Source: Nematostella vectensis (lineage: Eukaryota > Cnidaria > Anthozoa > Actiniaria > Edwardsiidae). From it: DNA of 64,000 nt. Below, piece by piece: positions 36,553-48,036 of the stretch. Under the pieces are notes generated by a model. That model was not told where the DNA came from. It was given only the letters and a program-made list of their open reading frames with translations, and made no database searches. The stretch's first letter is position 1. Each line of letters starts with the position of its first letter. The stretch is from contig NC_064043.1 in NCBI RefSeq assembly GCF_932526225.1, positions 1,509,501 to 1,573,500 on the forward strand, read 5' to 3'. Made by a program: the position numbers and the translations under genes.

Positions 36553-38322
36553 GGGAGCGGTCATTAATTACTGGGGGGGTGGGGGGGGGGGAATATGTAG
36601 GGCGGGCTAAGTTTTTTTGGGCGCTGATTTAGCGGGGTCACATTTTTTGGGCTGTCATTAAAAGGGGGTCACATTTTTTGGGCGTCGAAGTCTGGTTTTA
36701 ATATACTGAGCAAGAGGGTCATTGTTGAAAAGAAAATTGTATTCAGTTTACAATGTTTCCTACTATAGTATATCTAGTTCCATATTGTTCAGGTACAAGA
36801 GACCATGATATAAGAGAACGAATCCCCGTGGCCCATGATAACGTCCAAGAAAGCTATTTTTAGATTGCGCGAGCTTGTCAATCATAGCATCCATACATGG
36901 TTCGTCGCGCCATATTTGGTTATGGGCACCACGAGCTAGTACAATTTCACACCAAATTTTTTCCCTCTGATCTTATTTACTTCGTTTGCTACCTGTTTTT
37001 ATCCTTTTAGCTTCTCTTCAAGGCTCATGATCACAATGCTACTCATGGGGTGGTGTCCTGTTATCTGTTAAGTTATCTAATGTTCAGTTATCTAAATGTT
37101 ATATAAATAATTGAACGGGAAGACGTCGGGGAGGCGGTGAATTTGGGGTTCATTCAAGATGCATCGTGCAGACTCCTAAAAAGTTATTTTTCTCTTCAAC
37201 TCGGTGAGATGGAATACCTAGGCCTTCTCAGAGTCTATGTTATGTATTTTAATACAAGAAGGCCTTTATTTTTCTTTGATTTATAACATTTTTCAATGAA
37301 TGAACTTCAATTTTTCACGCAAATGTTCAGAAATCATGTCACTCAAGAAACCATTGTCACTGGAATAGGATCAACTTCATTATAAAGACTTGAAATCCTT
37401 TATTTGTAATATCGGTGTGAATATAATGGTATTAAGTTCTGGATGTATCTTTTTCATTAAAAGGGAATTGGAAGAGAATTGTGTTTTGTAAACACAGATT
37501 TATGATTGATTGTTAAAACTTTTACTGGGGAAGTTTATCCCAGAGCCTAAAATCACGCACTTAATGTATTTCAATGTCCCAGAAACGGTTGATTGGATCC
37601 AACGTACTCTATGGAAGATCATTCTTACAGCGTTCGTAAAAAAGGGAGGTATTTTCGGTCAAAAAGATTTCCAAAACATCCTTTGCCGGATCACATTGCT
37701 CAAGATGTGATCGCGCGTAACACTCATGTTGCTAGGAAACGTGAGCGCTAACCAATCAGAGGCGTATCAAAAAATAACTGCTTTTTATAAAAATAGCTTT
37801 CACGGACGTCATCATTGGGACATACCCTAATACGGGGGATTCGTTCTCTTACATCATGGTATCTTGTCAGGTACCAATCTTGTCTTTATAAAAATAAATT
37901 TTGAGAAACCCTCTCATGGTTGACAGACAAAACTGCCCGTTCAAATCAGTTGAACAAAACGAATACTTTAAAATGTTGCAAAACCTAGACTCAAATATCC
38001 GTGTTAAAATTGTCGACGACGCAGTCGTTTTCTAGCGACACCAGTATTTGTTGTTTACCTCTGTACCACTCTTAACTAGCGAAAGTGAAGGTTTATACTT
38101 TAATTAACATAGGACAAAATTGCCATGCTAGCTGATCTATATTCTAGTAAAGGTTATATTCAGCTACACTCAGTATATATATCAAGTCTCTGTGGTTTTA
38201 TTGAATATAATGGTCATGATTTTTGGGGGTTGGATTTGAGGGGGGGAATTTTTTAGCCCAGGGTTTTGCAAAATTGCTGGCCACCCCCCCCCCCCCCCCC
38301 CCAGTAATAAATGACCGCTCCC
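36553..38322. mobile_element. PIF/Harbinger-like non-autonomous DNA transposon, 1.77 kb
   Basis: Terminal inverted repeats: left GGGAGCGGTCATTAATTACT plus a G-run; right a C-run plus AGTAATAAATGACCGCTCCC. Flanking TTA on both sides (36550-36552 and 38323-38325) is the 3-bp TWA target duplication typical of PIF/Harbinger. No transposase frame is seen. A second copy of the family is at 50679-51225, sharing the subterminal AGTCTGGTTTTAATAT and CTGAGCAAGA blocks. Most of the length here is another element nested at 36795-37867. Confidence 0.75.
36795..37867. mobile_element. nested DNA element, 1.07 kb, inside the Harbinger-like copy
   Basis: Ends are inverted: left ACAAGAGACCATGATATAAG then AGAACGAATCCCC; right GGGGATTCGTTCTCTTACAT then CATGGTATCTTGT. 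CAGGT flanks both sides (36790-36794 and 37868-37872), a likely 5-bp target duplication. The interior has no transposase. The superfamily is not certain. Confidence 0.6.
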
Positions 38323-38885
38323 TTACTACGATTTTGCTGGCAGCCATCTTGGATATGGAGCCTAGTCCCTAACGTTTTAGAATATCACAGGTCTCCCGCG
38401 CACTCGTCCCAGGCTTTTTAGACCATTTAGAAAAACGACAGCCATTGATTGATATGCTATTTTTTTGCACCAATTTCATCATAAGAAACAAACCGACTGA
38501 TAAGGTAATTGTTCAAGACGAGCAACTTCCCAAAGGGAAAATCTCTCTTTTGCTGGTAAGGCATCCAGATGTCATTTAATGCGCTCCGGGGGAGGGGTAG
38601 GGGAAACGCGTTTGCCCTTAGAACCTAAGTCAGTATTGGAGAGTGAAACCCGGCGAACTTCAAAGGACTTAGGCGCTCTCAGATGTTAAAAGACCCTGTC
38701 ACGTGATCACAAACATGCACAAACCAACCGCACATGCGTACGTACAAGAAAACATTAATAATTACGCTTATTCGGGCACAAATCTAAAAAAATTACTTGA
38801 TGCAGCCATGTATATTTTGCACAAGTACCGAGCGGTGCTTAAATTTTTTAGAGAGTGATGTAGTGATGCTCTATGATGTGAGTGA
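38323..38885. other. intergenic, nothing recognised
   Basis: About 560 bp between two transposon remnants. No coding signal that I can support. Confidence 0.4.
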
Positions 38886-39059
38886 TGCTCAGGGCCGTAG
38901 CAGGGGGTGGGGCACTGGGGGTACTTGCCCCCCCCCCCCCAATAAGTTTAAACATTATAAGAAAATGACCAGGAGGGGCGTGGCTGTGCCCCCAATATTT
39001 TCTTAATGTTTCTGTACCGTGTCCCCCCAATATTTCGAGGTCTGCTGAGGCCCTGAGCA
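38886..39059. mobile_element. short MITE with CAGGGCC ends
   Basis: The ends TGCTCAGGGCC and GGCCCTGAGCA are exact inverses over 11 bp. The interior (CAGGAGGGGCGTGGCTGTGC, CCCCAATATTTTCTTA) is the reverse complement of the unit amplified in the element at 44190-44956, so both belong to one family. Confidence 0.6.
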
Positions 39060-39504
39060 AACAATCTCAGTGAGCTTACACAGCAAGCATGATAACATTG
39101 GCTCGAATCTGCATCAACACTGTGGAGTGTTGAATGTATCCAAATGCGTTAGTACCCCCAAAATAGTACAGGAAACAGGGAAACAAACACACGAGTCGTT
39201 GCATAATACTAGTTTATTTTCATACTTGGATGATGCCTCGCCATTTGTAAAATGGTGAGGCCCCTACACAATCTTCTAAGTTTATGTTATGGTACAGTAA
39301 GTCCTGTACAGTTACCCTAAGGCTCTCCTTGGCATGTAAAATCAAAGCACGCTTTTTCGAGCAAATACGGTAATTATTATTCTGAATGAGATAACGTGGA
39401 ATGTGTGTTCCCGAAAAGGTCCACACCATGTGTTTTCAAACTGTATTTTGGCCACAAGAGGCTTGGGGAGGGGACTGCTTTTCCACCCTGTATTTCGCCT
39501 TGCT
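39060..39504. other. 3' flank of the PAN/ILEI gene, nothing recognised
   Basis: Non-coding stretch on the downstream side of the minus-strand PAN/ILEI gene. A TTTATT (AATAAA on minus) near 39217 could be a distant poly(A) signal; I see nothing else. Confidence 0.35.
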
Positions 39505-39820
39505 AGGGGAGGGAAGTGTGGCCACCAGGGAATAGAAATTCAGGGAGAGGAAAGTGTGGCCAGCGTTTGGAAAAAATTCAGGGGAAGGGTAGTGTGGCCA
39601 CCAGGGGATAGAAATTCAGGGAAAGGAGAGTGTGGCCACCAGGGAATAGAAATTCAGGAAGAGGAAAGTGTGGCCAGCGTTTGGAAGAAATTCAGGGAAA
39701 GGAGAGTGTGGCCACCAGGGAATAGAAATTCAGGGAGAGGAAAGTGTGGCCACCAGGGGATAGAAATTCTGGGGGAGGGAAGTGTGGCCACCAGGGAATA
39801 GAAATTCAGGGGTTGGTGTA
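39505..39820. repeat. about 38-bp tandem repeat, about 8 copies
   Basis: GTGTGGCCACCAGGGAATAG followed by AAATTCAGGGAGAGGAAA recurs, alternating with a variant GTGTGGCCAGCGTTTGGAA. It starts about 70 bp beyond the stop codon of the PAN/ILEI gene and so may lie in its 3' UTR. Confidence 0.85.
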
Positions 39821-39891
39821 GGGAAAGTGGATCTCTTCTGTAATGACCCTAGTAGTCCAGGGGGCGTAGTGTGGGTTGTAGGGGGCCCTGG

Positions 39892-42800
39892 CTAGTTGTG
39901 AGAGATGACTAAGCTCTTAGATACTGACCCAGTGCCAGCAATTCCTGTAGATATGTATAAACTAGTAGGACCAATGTCACCATTTTTACTACCGATTAGG
40001 ACCCAGGGCTGCCGGTAGCCGGGCATATCAGAGTTTGCAAAGGACACCACATTCTTGAGGGCGTTGATTGTAGCGTTGCTTGGTGATTTGTTCTCCTGCA
40101 CTGCGCTTTCCTGTAAAACAGGGACAGATAAGTTGACTATAGTGTCATGGATTATGACTTACTACAAGGCGTCAGTCGGTGGAAGGACGGAAAGGGCCCT
40201 CGTTTTCTCCGAATACTTCAGTCATAGTGAAACAGAAGTGGTGTGTGGAAGATTGCTTTTTTAATAGAATGCCCACTAGTCTGTAGAAGAACAATAGAAG
40301 AACAATATAGGGGTATTGTGTTTGCGTAAGGATTCAGGCCCGTACCCAGGATTTTTCTCGAAATCCGAAGGAGTGGACCTTATTTTTCCGGGGGGGGGGG
40401 GAAAGAGATTTCTCTAATAAAAATCTGACCATGCCATTGTAGTACCTCCACGGGACGTTTATTGTCGGATTTGGCAACATACCAGAGTGATCTAGCTGAT
40501 GCTTAATAGTTTTGTCTACAAATAAAAGCACGTCTATTGAGAACCGAAAGTGGACCTTTGGCAGTTGTGAGGGGGGGGGGGGGGGGTGAGTTCGTACCCT
40601 CTGCACCCCCCCTGGGTACGGACCTGGGACTTGTTTTAACATGGATCGTCTCTCATCTTTGCAACATATTAGCCTTAGAATAGAATAGGGGTGGGGTGGT
40701 TAGTAAGGACTTGTTTGGACATGAATCATCTGTTGTCTTTGCAATATATTAGTCTATAGAAGAATAGAATAGGGGCTGGGTGTTTTTGTCAGGATTTTTT
40801 TAACATGGATCATCCGTTGTCTTTGCAAAATATTAGTCTATAGAAGAATAGAATAGGGGTGGGGTGTTTTGGTAAGAACGTGTTTAAACATGGATCATCT
40901 CTTATCTTTGCAACATATTGGTCTATAGAAGATAAGGATAGGGGTGGGGTGTTTTGGTAAGGACTTGCTTGAACATAGATCATCTGTTGTCATATTAGTC
41001 AACAGAAGATCAGTATGGGGAATCTTGGTGTAAGATTACCTGTACAGCAACGAGCACTATCACGTTATCCGGAAGAGATGTCATGTAACTTTCCATGGCC
41101 ACGTCTTCGCCCACGCCATACAAAATATCAAAATTCCTCGCCGAATGAATGGACCCGTTTCCAAGGTGAATCGCCACAATATTAAAACCAGGTTTCTGAA
41201 CATGCAGAAAGTTAAATCATGTAGTGCCTGTATAATGCCTTAAAATGTTTATGGAAACTGGAAGACAATCCTATTATAATAGTTAAAAGTCATGGATAAA
41301 TCAAACAAAAGCTAAATACAACCAACCGACTCAAATAATAATGACTGGCAAATTGGTGGATTATGGGTAATGATGGCGTTGACGATGGTAGTGGGGTGAT
41401 CATTATTCTTATGTGCACATTTTACTGTTACAAGAAAGGACCAGTCACTTTGTGACAATCATAAAAGTACAAAACTATTACATACAATTTTGGCGCACGT
41501 GATAGTGGCGGTAATGATGATGCTGGTGAAGACGGTACAGGCGCGTACCCAGGATTAGCTGAAGGGTGGGAGGGGGGTGCGCAGTCATAGATATCATATG
41601 GAAATAGAAGGGTATTTGAAGATTCCTTAATAAGAAATGACCCACTTTTTGGCCTTCAAGGGGGGTGCACTCACACCCTGTGCACCCCCCTGGGTACGCG
41701 CCTGCGGTAATTGCATTACTTATGATGATGATGCTGATATTGCTGATGATGCTGCTGCTGCTTCTGCTGCTGATGATGATGATGATGGTGATGATGTGTT
41801 AGTCCAGATGGTAATTGTAGTGCTGCTGCTACTGCTGCTGCTGATGATGATGATGACGACGACGACGATGATGATGATGATGATGGTCCTGATGGTAATA
41901 GCATTGCTTATGATGGCGCTGGTAATGTTGAATATGATGATTACCTTTGGACTCAGCTCTTGTTGGTGCGCTTGAATAAAAGCAGTCCCGTTCTGTCCGG
42001 TACGACCTGGGGCCTCGGGCCCCTCGGACTTCACAAACACCGTCACGATGTCTGTAAAGAGACACTTAACTTACTAGTTTCTTAACCCAGCTGCTCTCAA
42101 CGATGTCATAAAAAGCGCAATCTATGACAGAGGAGCGACTACGTAGAACACTATTGAATCCTCGTTTAGATCTTTACTTTGCTAAAAAGAATTGTTAAGA
42201 GCATTAAAAAAATAGCAGTGTTTGAATAATGCAAAACTTTTTATTATACAAAAAAACATGGCGGGTGATTAGTTTGAATTATGCAAAACTTTTTATTATA
42301 CAAAAAAACATGGCGGGTGATTGGTTTGATTTATGCAAAACTTGTTATTATACAATAAAACATTGCGGATAAATAGTTTCTTGCGTCCTTTTCGGGATTT
42401 ATTTGGCCTACCGCGAGGCAACAATGGAGATCCAATGAAATGAGCGCGAGGCAAAAAGGGAGATCCAATGAAATGAGCGCGAGGCAACAAGGGAGATCCA
42501 ATGAAATAGGCGCGAGGCAAAAAGGGAGATCCAATGAAATGAGCGCGAGGCAACAAGGGAGATCCAATGAAATGAGCGCGAGGCAACAAGGGAGATCCAA
42601 TGAAATGAGCACGAGGTAACAAGGGAGATCCAATGAAATGAGCGCGAGGCAAAAAGGGAGATCCAATGAAATGAGCGTGAGGCAACAAGGGAGATCCAAT
42701 GAAATGAGCGCGAGGCAACAAGGGAGATCCAATGAAATGAGCGCGACGCAACAAGGGAGATCCAATGAAATGAGCGCGAGGCAACAAGGGAGATCAATGA

Positions 42801-45182
42801 AATGAGCGAGACGCAAAAAGGGAGATCCAATGAAATGAGTGCGAGGCAACAAAGGGGACCCAAAACAATGAGCGCGAGACAACAAGGGAGATCCATAGTC
42901 CAGACCTGGGATTCTCTTTGCGCTCGACCTTCTGGCTCGCGTGAAAGAAGGTCCAGTTTTTATTGCATGCGCATGCGCGAACATGTACCAATCAGCGACC
43001 TTCACGGCAAAAGTTGAAATACGAGCGCGCGCAATAACGGACGTGCCAAAGGAGGGTCGATTCCCGCTAGACTTTGTCGAGCGCAGAGCTCCGAAAATAG
43101 ATCATCGCTTAGTTGAAAAGAATGTTTTGTACATGTGAAGGAATATCAGCGAACTGCTTGGGATTTGTTTTCTATAAAAACGCGATAAAGTGTGATTGAA
43201 AATCAAATTCAAAAAAGCGCGCGCTCGTCTGAAATGACGCTATTGCCTAAAGCGCGCGCGTGAAAATAACGAAAACGGAAAAGCTCTTTGATTGATACAT
43301 TTTCCAGACTCTAATTATCATCTGTCCTGTTCTCAGAAAAGATTGACAATCAAGTATTTACCCACGACCAAAATCAGGGTATTATTTTTAAATAAACCCT
43401 CGCTCGTCCCTTTCGCAGCCATCTTGAACTAAGCAACCAGGCCACACCGCATATATGCGGTGTATTTTCGCGCATGCGCATGCAATAAATACTGGACCCT
43501 CTTTCACGCGAGCCAGAATGTCGAGCGCAAAGAGAGTCCCAGGTCTGGACTAGGGAGATCTAATGAGCGGGCTTTGGGCGTTGTCACATCATCAGTCACA
43601 GGACACCCAAACAGGCAGCCAGCGCATACACTTGACCACGATTAGTTAAGTATTCCTTTCATGGCCAGCGCATACACTTGACCACGATTAGTTATGTATT
43701 CCTTTTTAATAGCAACTTACTTTTGCACGAGTAGGTCCGGCCAGACCCGTCCATCACGCATTCCTTGCCGGTGGAACAGAGCTGATTAGAGCAGCTTTGC
43801 TCGCGTTTGACGACTTTAAAATGGGAACCAGGACGAGTACCGAAGGATTGGGGTGCCGTAAACTGAGACTTGCTGTTAAGCTCACATGTTGCGCTGCGGA
43901 AATCAATGGTAAGTGTAAGTCAAAGCGCTGCGATAAAATCATCCACCTCCAACAGCACGTCTCCCTCCACCCCTGGAACAGGAGGTACGTCAGCTATTCG
44001 CCTGTCTAATCGTTGGTTAAAGGCAAACTTTTTTTTGTCTCGACGACACTAGGCAGTAATTTTTTACAGATTTTTTAACATCTCGAATGTTCGAAACAAA
44101 CCCCGCTATAAACAAAGCGCATTCAGCACCAAATTACGATACTAAACCAACACCACCTGGAATAAGAAATCTCTCAGATTATTATATTCCAGGGCCGTAT
44201 CAGGCCACGTAAGATTTGGGAGGGGGGGCACAATACAGAAACACTAAGAAAATATTGGGGGGCACAGCCACGCCCGTTCTGGTCATTTCCTTATAATTTT
44301 TCAAAATATTGGAGGGACACAATACAGAAACACTAAGAAAATATTGGGGAGCACAGCCACGCCCCTTCTGGTCATATCCTTATAATATTCGAAAATATTG
44401 GGGGGGGCACAATACAGAAACACTAAGAAAATATTGGGGGACACAGCCACGCCCTTCTGGTCATTTCCTTATAATGTTCGGAAATATTGGGGGGGCACAA
44501 TACAGAAACACTAAGAAAATATCGGGGGGCACAGCCACGCCCCTTCTGGTCATTTCCTTATAATGTTCGAAAATATTTGGGGGGGGCACAATACAGAAAT
44601 ACTAGGAAAATATTGGGGGGCACAGCCACGCCCTTCTGGTCATTTCCTTATAATTTTTAAAAATATTGGGGGGCACAATAGAGAAACACTAAGAAAATAT
44701 TGGAGGGCACAGCCACGCCCTTCTGCTCATTTCCTTAAAATATTCGAAAATATTGGGGGGGCACAATGCAGAAACACTAAGAAAATATTGGGGGGCACAG
44801 CCACGCCCCTTCTGGTCATTTCCTTATAATGTTCGAAAACATTGGGGGGGCACAATGCAGAAACACTAAGAAAATATTGGGGGGCACAGCCACGCCCCTT
44901 CTGGTCAATATTGGGGAGGGGGGTGTAGTGCCCCACCCCCTGATACGGCGGCCCTGAAATTCACCGGCCTTGCAATAAAACTCACCCATAGTGGTTGATG
45001 CTGACACAACCATTGGCGGATGCGCATGCCCTGTGACATTCTTCCGCATTGCGCATGCTTAGTCTTTCGATCACGTGACCAAACAGAGCAAATCCTGGCA
45101 TCTCGAAATATCTAGTGCACTGATTGGCACAGGCAAGTTGCCATGGCAACGTCAACACTAGGATGGCCATTAGCAAGGCCAT
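39892..45182 (-). CDS. secreted PAN/apple and ILEI/FAM3-like domain protein (5 exons)
   Basis: Coding exons, minus strand: 45182-44986 (the exon itself starts at an acceptor at 45207), 43893-43721, 42051-41945, 41195-41040, 40110-39892. All are GT-AG and in phase, giving 283 residues. Start: the Met after CAGCCAGG, followed by the hydrophobic signal peptide MALLMAILVLTLPWQLACA. Residues about 22-80 form a PAN/apple-like domain (CTRYFEMPGFALF, AEECHRACASANGC, CELNSKSQF). A Cys-rich EGF-like linker follows (CSNQLCSTGKECVMDGSG, YSCK). Residues about 125-283 match the ILEI/PANDER fold of FAM3 proteins (GTAFIQAH, GFNIVAIHLGNGSIHSARNF, SLPDNVIVLVAVQ, GYRQPWVLIGSKNG). It is likely secreted; partner unknown. 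N-glycosylation sites include NGT, NGS and NAT. Gene model and domains are clear; function is not. Confidence 0.87.
40335..40626. mobile_element. MITE with CAGGCCCGTACCCAGG ends (intron 4 of the PAN/ILEI gene)
   Basis: Left end CAGGCCCGTACCCAGG and right end CCTGGGTACGGACCTG are inverse with one mismatch. The flanks GGATT and GGACT resemble a worn 5-bp target duplication. Inside are G-rich runs. It is the same family as 41538-41704. Confidence 0.65.
40628..41020. repeat. about 85-bp tandem repeat, about 4.5 copies (intron 4 of the PAN/ILEI gene)
   Basis: Blocks with ACTTGTTTGAACATGGATCA, TCTTTGCAATATATTAGTC, TATAGAAGAATAGAATAGGG and GTGGGGTG recur every 80-86 bp with moderate divergence. Confidence 0.8.
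41538..41704. mobile_element. 167-bp MITE with perfect 16-bp TIRs and CGGTA duplication
   Basis: Left CAGGCGCGTACCCAGG and right CCTGGGTACGCGCCTG are exact inverses. CGGTA precedes (41533-41537) and follows (41705-41709) the element. Intron 3 of the PAN/ILEI gene. Confidence 0.75.
41720..41905. repeat. GAT/GCT trinucleotide microsatellite
   Basis: Interrupted runs of GATGATGAT, GCTGCTGCT and GACGAC in intron 3 of the PAN/ILEI gene. The small His-, Ser- or Asp-rich frames over it are artefacts. Confidence 0.9.
42413..42896. repeat. 33-bp tandem repeat, about 14.6 copies (intron 2 of the PAN/ILEI gene)
   Basis: The unit begins GAAATGAGCGCGAGGCAACA and ends AGGGAGATCCAAT. Its right end is interrupted by the element at 42897-43552, after which a partial unit (GGGAGATCTAATGAGCG) resumes. 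Confidence 0.95.
42897..43552. mobile_element. MITE with about 85-bp TIRs inserted into the 33-bp array
   Basis: The left end TAGTCCAGACCTGGGATTCT, with CTCGACCTTCTGGCTCGCGT further in, is repeated in inverse orientation at 43460-43552 (AGTCCCAGGTCTGGACTA). Flanking GGGAGATCCA and GGGAGATCTA fit a 9-10-bp target duplication, although the host array makes this ambiguous. The interior shares AAGCGCGCGCGTGAAAATAA and GAAATGACGCTATT with a diverged partial copy at about 59994-60300. Confidence 0.75.
43618..43706. repeat. 44-bp direct duplication
   Basis: CCAGCGCATACACTTGACCA, then CGATTAGTTA-GTATTCCTTT, occurs twice in a row just downstream (gene sense) of the exon 2 donor of the PAN/ILEI gene. 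Confidence 0.85.
44190..44956. mobile_element. MITE with internal about 89-bp tandem repeats (intron 1 of the PAN/ILEI gene)
   Basis: The ends CAGGGCCGTATCAGG and CCTGATACGGCGGCCCTG are inverse. Between them about eight copies of an 88-90-bp unit (CACTAAGAAAATATTGGGG, GGCACAGCCACGCCCCTTCT, GGTCATTTCCTTATAAT) fill almost the whole intron. The MITE at 38886-39059 carries a single copy of that unit, so this copy has expanded internally. Confidence 0.8.
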
Positions 45183-45499
45183 CCTGGCTGACAGCAATTT
45201 TTTGTTTCTGAAAAAAAAAAGATTCAGCACAGAAAAATAACCAGAGGAGCCGGGGCAAATAAGATAAATAAAAAAAACACATACACTCTACACATTTCAG
45301 ACCGTAAATGGTTGATCTAGCACCGAGTTTTCAATAAGAACCCCTTCTTCCCCATGGCGCAAAATATCAAATCATTGCCCACCTTTCCAACATGATACGA
45401 AAATGCTTTAAGCAAAAACTCAAACTGGCCTATCGCCGGTTTATCCATATAAAAAAGTCTAATAGATGAATCCAAAAATTAGGAATTTATTTCCTGTTT

Positions 45500-45840
45500 T
45501 AGGTCGGGTATATCACCGCCCTTCACAGCTCTGGACTCGGGTCCCTTGCTGAACGCCGGGATTGCCTATGTCGCTCATTTGCGACCAAAGCTAGAACGTC
45601 TCCTCCTCTGAGCTATGTTTTTCCTAGAGGCGATACAATAAGCCATGGCTACTCTCTGAGACCGGGTACACAGAGAACTGATACATTTCAAGGAATGACC
45701 TCTAGGCTTAATGAGTTTGTAACCGTTCGTTACCAGTGATGTTTATGGCAAATAACTTCGTCATGTGTTATGACCATACCACTGTAATTCAGTTTCACCT
45801 GCGATAGTGGTAGTTGAAATAAACTATTATTATTATTATT
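45500..45840 (+). mobile_element. probable LINE 3' end with ATT microsatellite tail
   Basis: The sequence ends GTAGTTGAAATAAACTATTA, followed by (TTA)n at 45825-45840, a 3' terminus typical of CR1/L2-like LINEs. CCTCTGAGCTATGTTTTTCC and the block upstream look like a 3' UTR. No reverse transcriptase frame remains. Confidence 0.45.
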
Positions 45841-46956
45841 AGGCGCCATAAAAAGCATTTTAATTTTCCACACACAAAAACGGTCTCTATTTGGCAGTAT
45901 GATAATTCTCCTTAGGAGAATAAAAAATTTCTATAAGTGCAATTCTTCCACGAATTCTTCCTTGTGTTTGAGTTTTATTTATTGCAGTATTTCCAGGTCG
46001 TGGGATTTTTCATGGGCCAAGTGTATTGTATAATTCACATTTGCCACTAAAATTTGAATTTCAAAATTGCAACAACAAATAAATAAGAAAAAGAATAAAC
46101 TAGAAAGGAGATTAAACGGCAATTTAAGAAAAAAAAAACGATCTAGTGAAAACCAAAAATAAAAAAAAGTTGGGGGTCTTTTATCGTTTTTTTTTCGTTT
46201 AAATTGATTAATACTTTCCTTAACGTAATTTTGCTCTGTTGTTACCGTTGTAGCTAAGTTTCACAAAGTTACTCACCTGTTTAGGAAAGTCCTATCTAAG
46301 GATTTCACAAGTCAATGTGTTAAAAATCTGTCTGTGTCATTACTGGACGGGTCCAGAAAAATAATTAGTACTTGATAAATAATTAACTATACCACCCCAT
46401 TCAACTTACGTTAACAAAACTCATTTGGAATATTTTTTCACTACAACATGCCGGCACTCAGCCAGGACTGTTAGCGGGAGCTCGCTGACTCATTTAGTGG
46501 GCCGGCCCTAGGTTCCCTCGCTCGCGCGCAGAGGCACTTTACTTGTTATGAGAGAACTTCCGATGGGTTGAGGAAAGCAATTGTATTTCGCTTGTCTTGA
46601 ATCCACTCTCCCCTTCCAACAACCCCCCTCCCCTCCTCATTTTTTCATTATTCTTCAGTACGCATTTATCTTAGAATAACAAAAAGGTCTAACCAAATAA
46701 CTTGGCAAATTCTTATAAACATCCATCACTTATCTTTAAATTTCTCGAGTTTAATTACGCTGGTACTTGGATGAGTTTCATACCAAAACAAAACAAAATA
46801 AAAGGGAGACAATTAAGGCGGCCTCTTTTACATCAATTGGCAAACCTGCCGCCTATAGTTGTAGTCTCGACTTTTCTAAAATGCTCTAATGCCGGTTCCT
46901 TTTTCACATTGTTCATGATTTAAACGGGTTTTTGCATTTCCTGTTCCGGTTAATAT
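45841..46956. other. intergenic, nothing recognised
   Basis: AT-rich sequence with short A runs; no coding signal. It includes the upstream side of the PAN/ILEI gene. A 73-codon plus-strand frame at 46702-46923 has no recognisable features. Confidence 0.4.
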
Positions 46957-47571
46957 TCAAATGGAAATAGCAAGAAGTTTTGACTAACCCCTACATCCCT
47001 TCCCTCCCCTCCCAGCTTTTCAAATGGCAAGAACAAGAAGTTTTGACTAACCCTACACCCTTTCCCTCCCCTCCCAGCTTTTCAAATGGCTAGAACAAGA
47101 AGTTTTGACTAACCCCTACATCCCCTCCCTCCCCTCCCAGCTTTTCAAATGGCGAGAACAAGAAGTTTTGACTAACCCCTACATCCCTTCCCTCCCCTAC
47201 CAGCTTTTCAAATGGCGAGAACAAGAAGTTTTGACTAACCCCTACATCCCCTCCCTCCCCTCCCAGCTTTTCAAATGGCTAGAACAAGAAGTTTTGACTA
47301 ACCCCTACATCCCTTCCCTCCCCTCCCAGCTTTTCAAATGGCGAGAACAAGAAGTTTTGACCAACACCTACATCCCCTCCCTCCCCTCTCAGCTTTTCAA
47401 ATGGCTAGAACAAGAAGTTTTGACTAACCCCTACATCCCTTCCCTCCCCTCCCAGCTTTTCAAATGGCGAGAACAAGAAGTTTTGACCAACACCTACATC
47501 CCCTCCCTCCCCTCTCAGCTTTTCAAATGGCGAGAACAAGAAGTTTTGACTAACCCCTACATCCCCTCACT
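46957..47571. repeat. 63-bp tandem repeat, about 9.7 copies
   Basis: The unit begins ACTAACCCCTACATCCCTTC, continues CCTCCCCTCCCAGCTTTTCA and ends AACAAGAAGTTTTG. Since 63 is a multiple of 3, a 21-residue repeat frame (SQLFKWREQEVL) is open on the plus strand. On the plus strand every unit contains a pyrimidine tract directly followed by CAG, the form of a splice acceptor. Confidence 0.93.
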
Positions 47572-47682
47572 CATCAACTGGGTATGCAACGCCTGCACAC
47601 AAACTTTCCGACTATACGACTCTTGAACCCAAACAGAATCCCATGCAGTCTTACCTCTTGTAGACTGGCGCGAGTAGGTGAC

Positions 47683-47842
47683 AGGTCCTCTTCCGTGACA
47701 CGTGACAGGTCCTCTTCCGTAACACGTGACAGGTCCTCTTCCATGACACGTGACAGGTCCTATTTTGTGACACGTGACAGGTCCTATTTCGTGACACGTA
47801 ACAGGTCCTCTTCCGTGACAAGTGGCAGGTCCTCTTTCGTGA
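47683..47842. repeat. 24-bp tandem repeat, about 7 copies
   Basis: GTGACAGGTCCTCTTCCGTG plus ACAC recurs with variants (tattttgtg, tatttcgtg). It is imperfect and lies between the 63-bp and the second 24-bp arrays. Confidence 0.9.
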
Positions 47843-48036
47843 CACGTTGAGTTACATCAGCGATAGGAAATACGGCGTGTTTGAGGCCAAAGTGGAATAG
47901 ACATGATTGACTGATTGTCTGTGTGTTATTGTACCAAAAATCATTCCCAAGTTGGAGTCCCTCTGGGAAGAAAAAGATCAGAGATACGCAAGTATAGAGG
48001 CTGACAGGTTTGGGACAGTGACAGTTTGCCTCGAAT

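Noticed and set aside
42296-43005. Repetitive minus-strand frames of 160-220 codons
   Set aside because: 33-bp array translated in three frames, in an intron of the PAN/ILEI gene.
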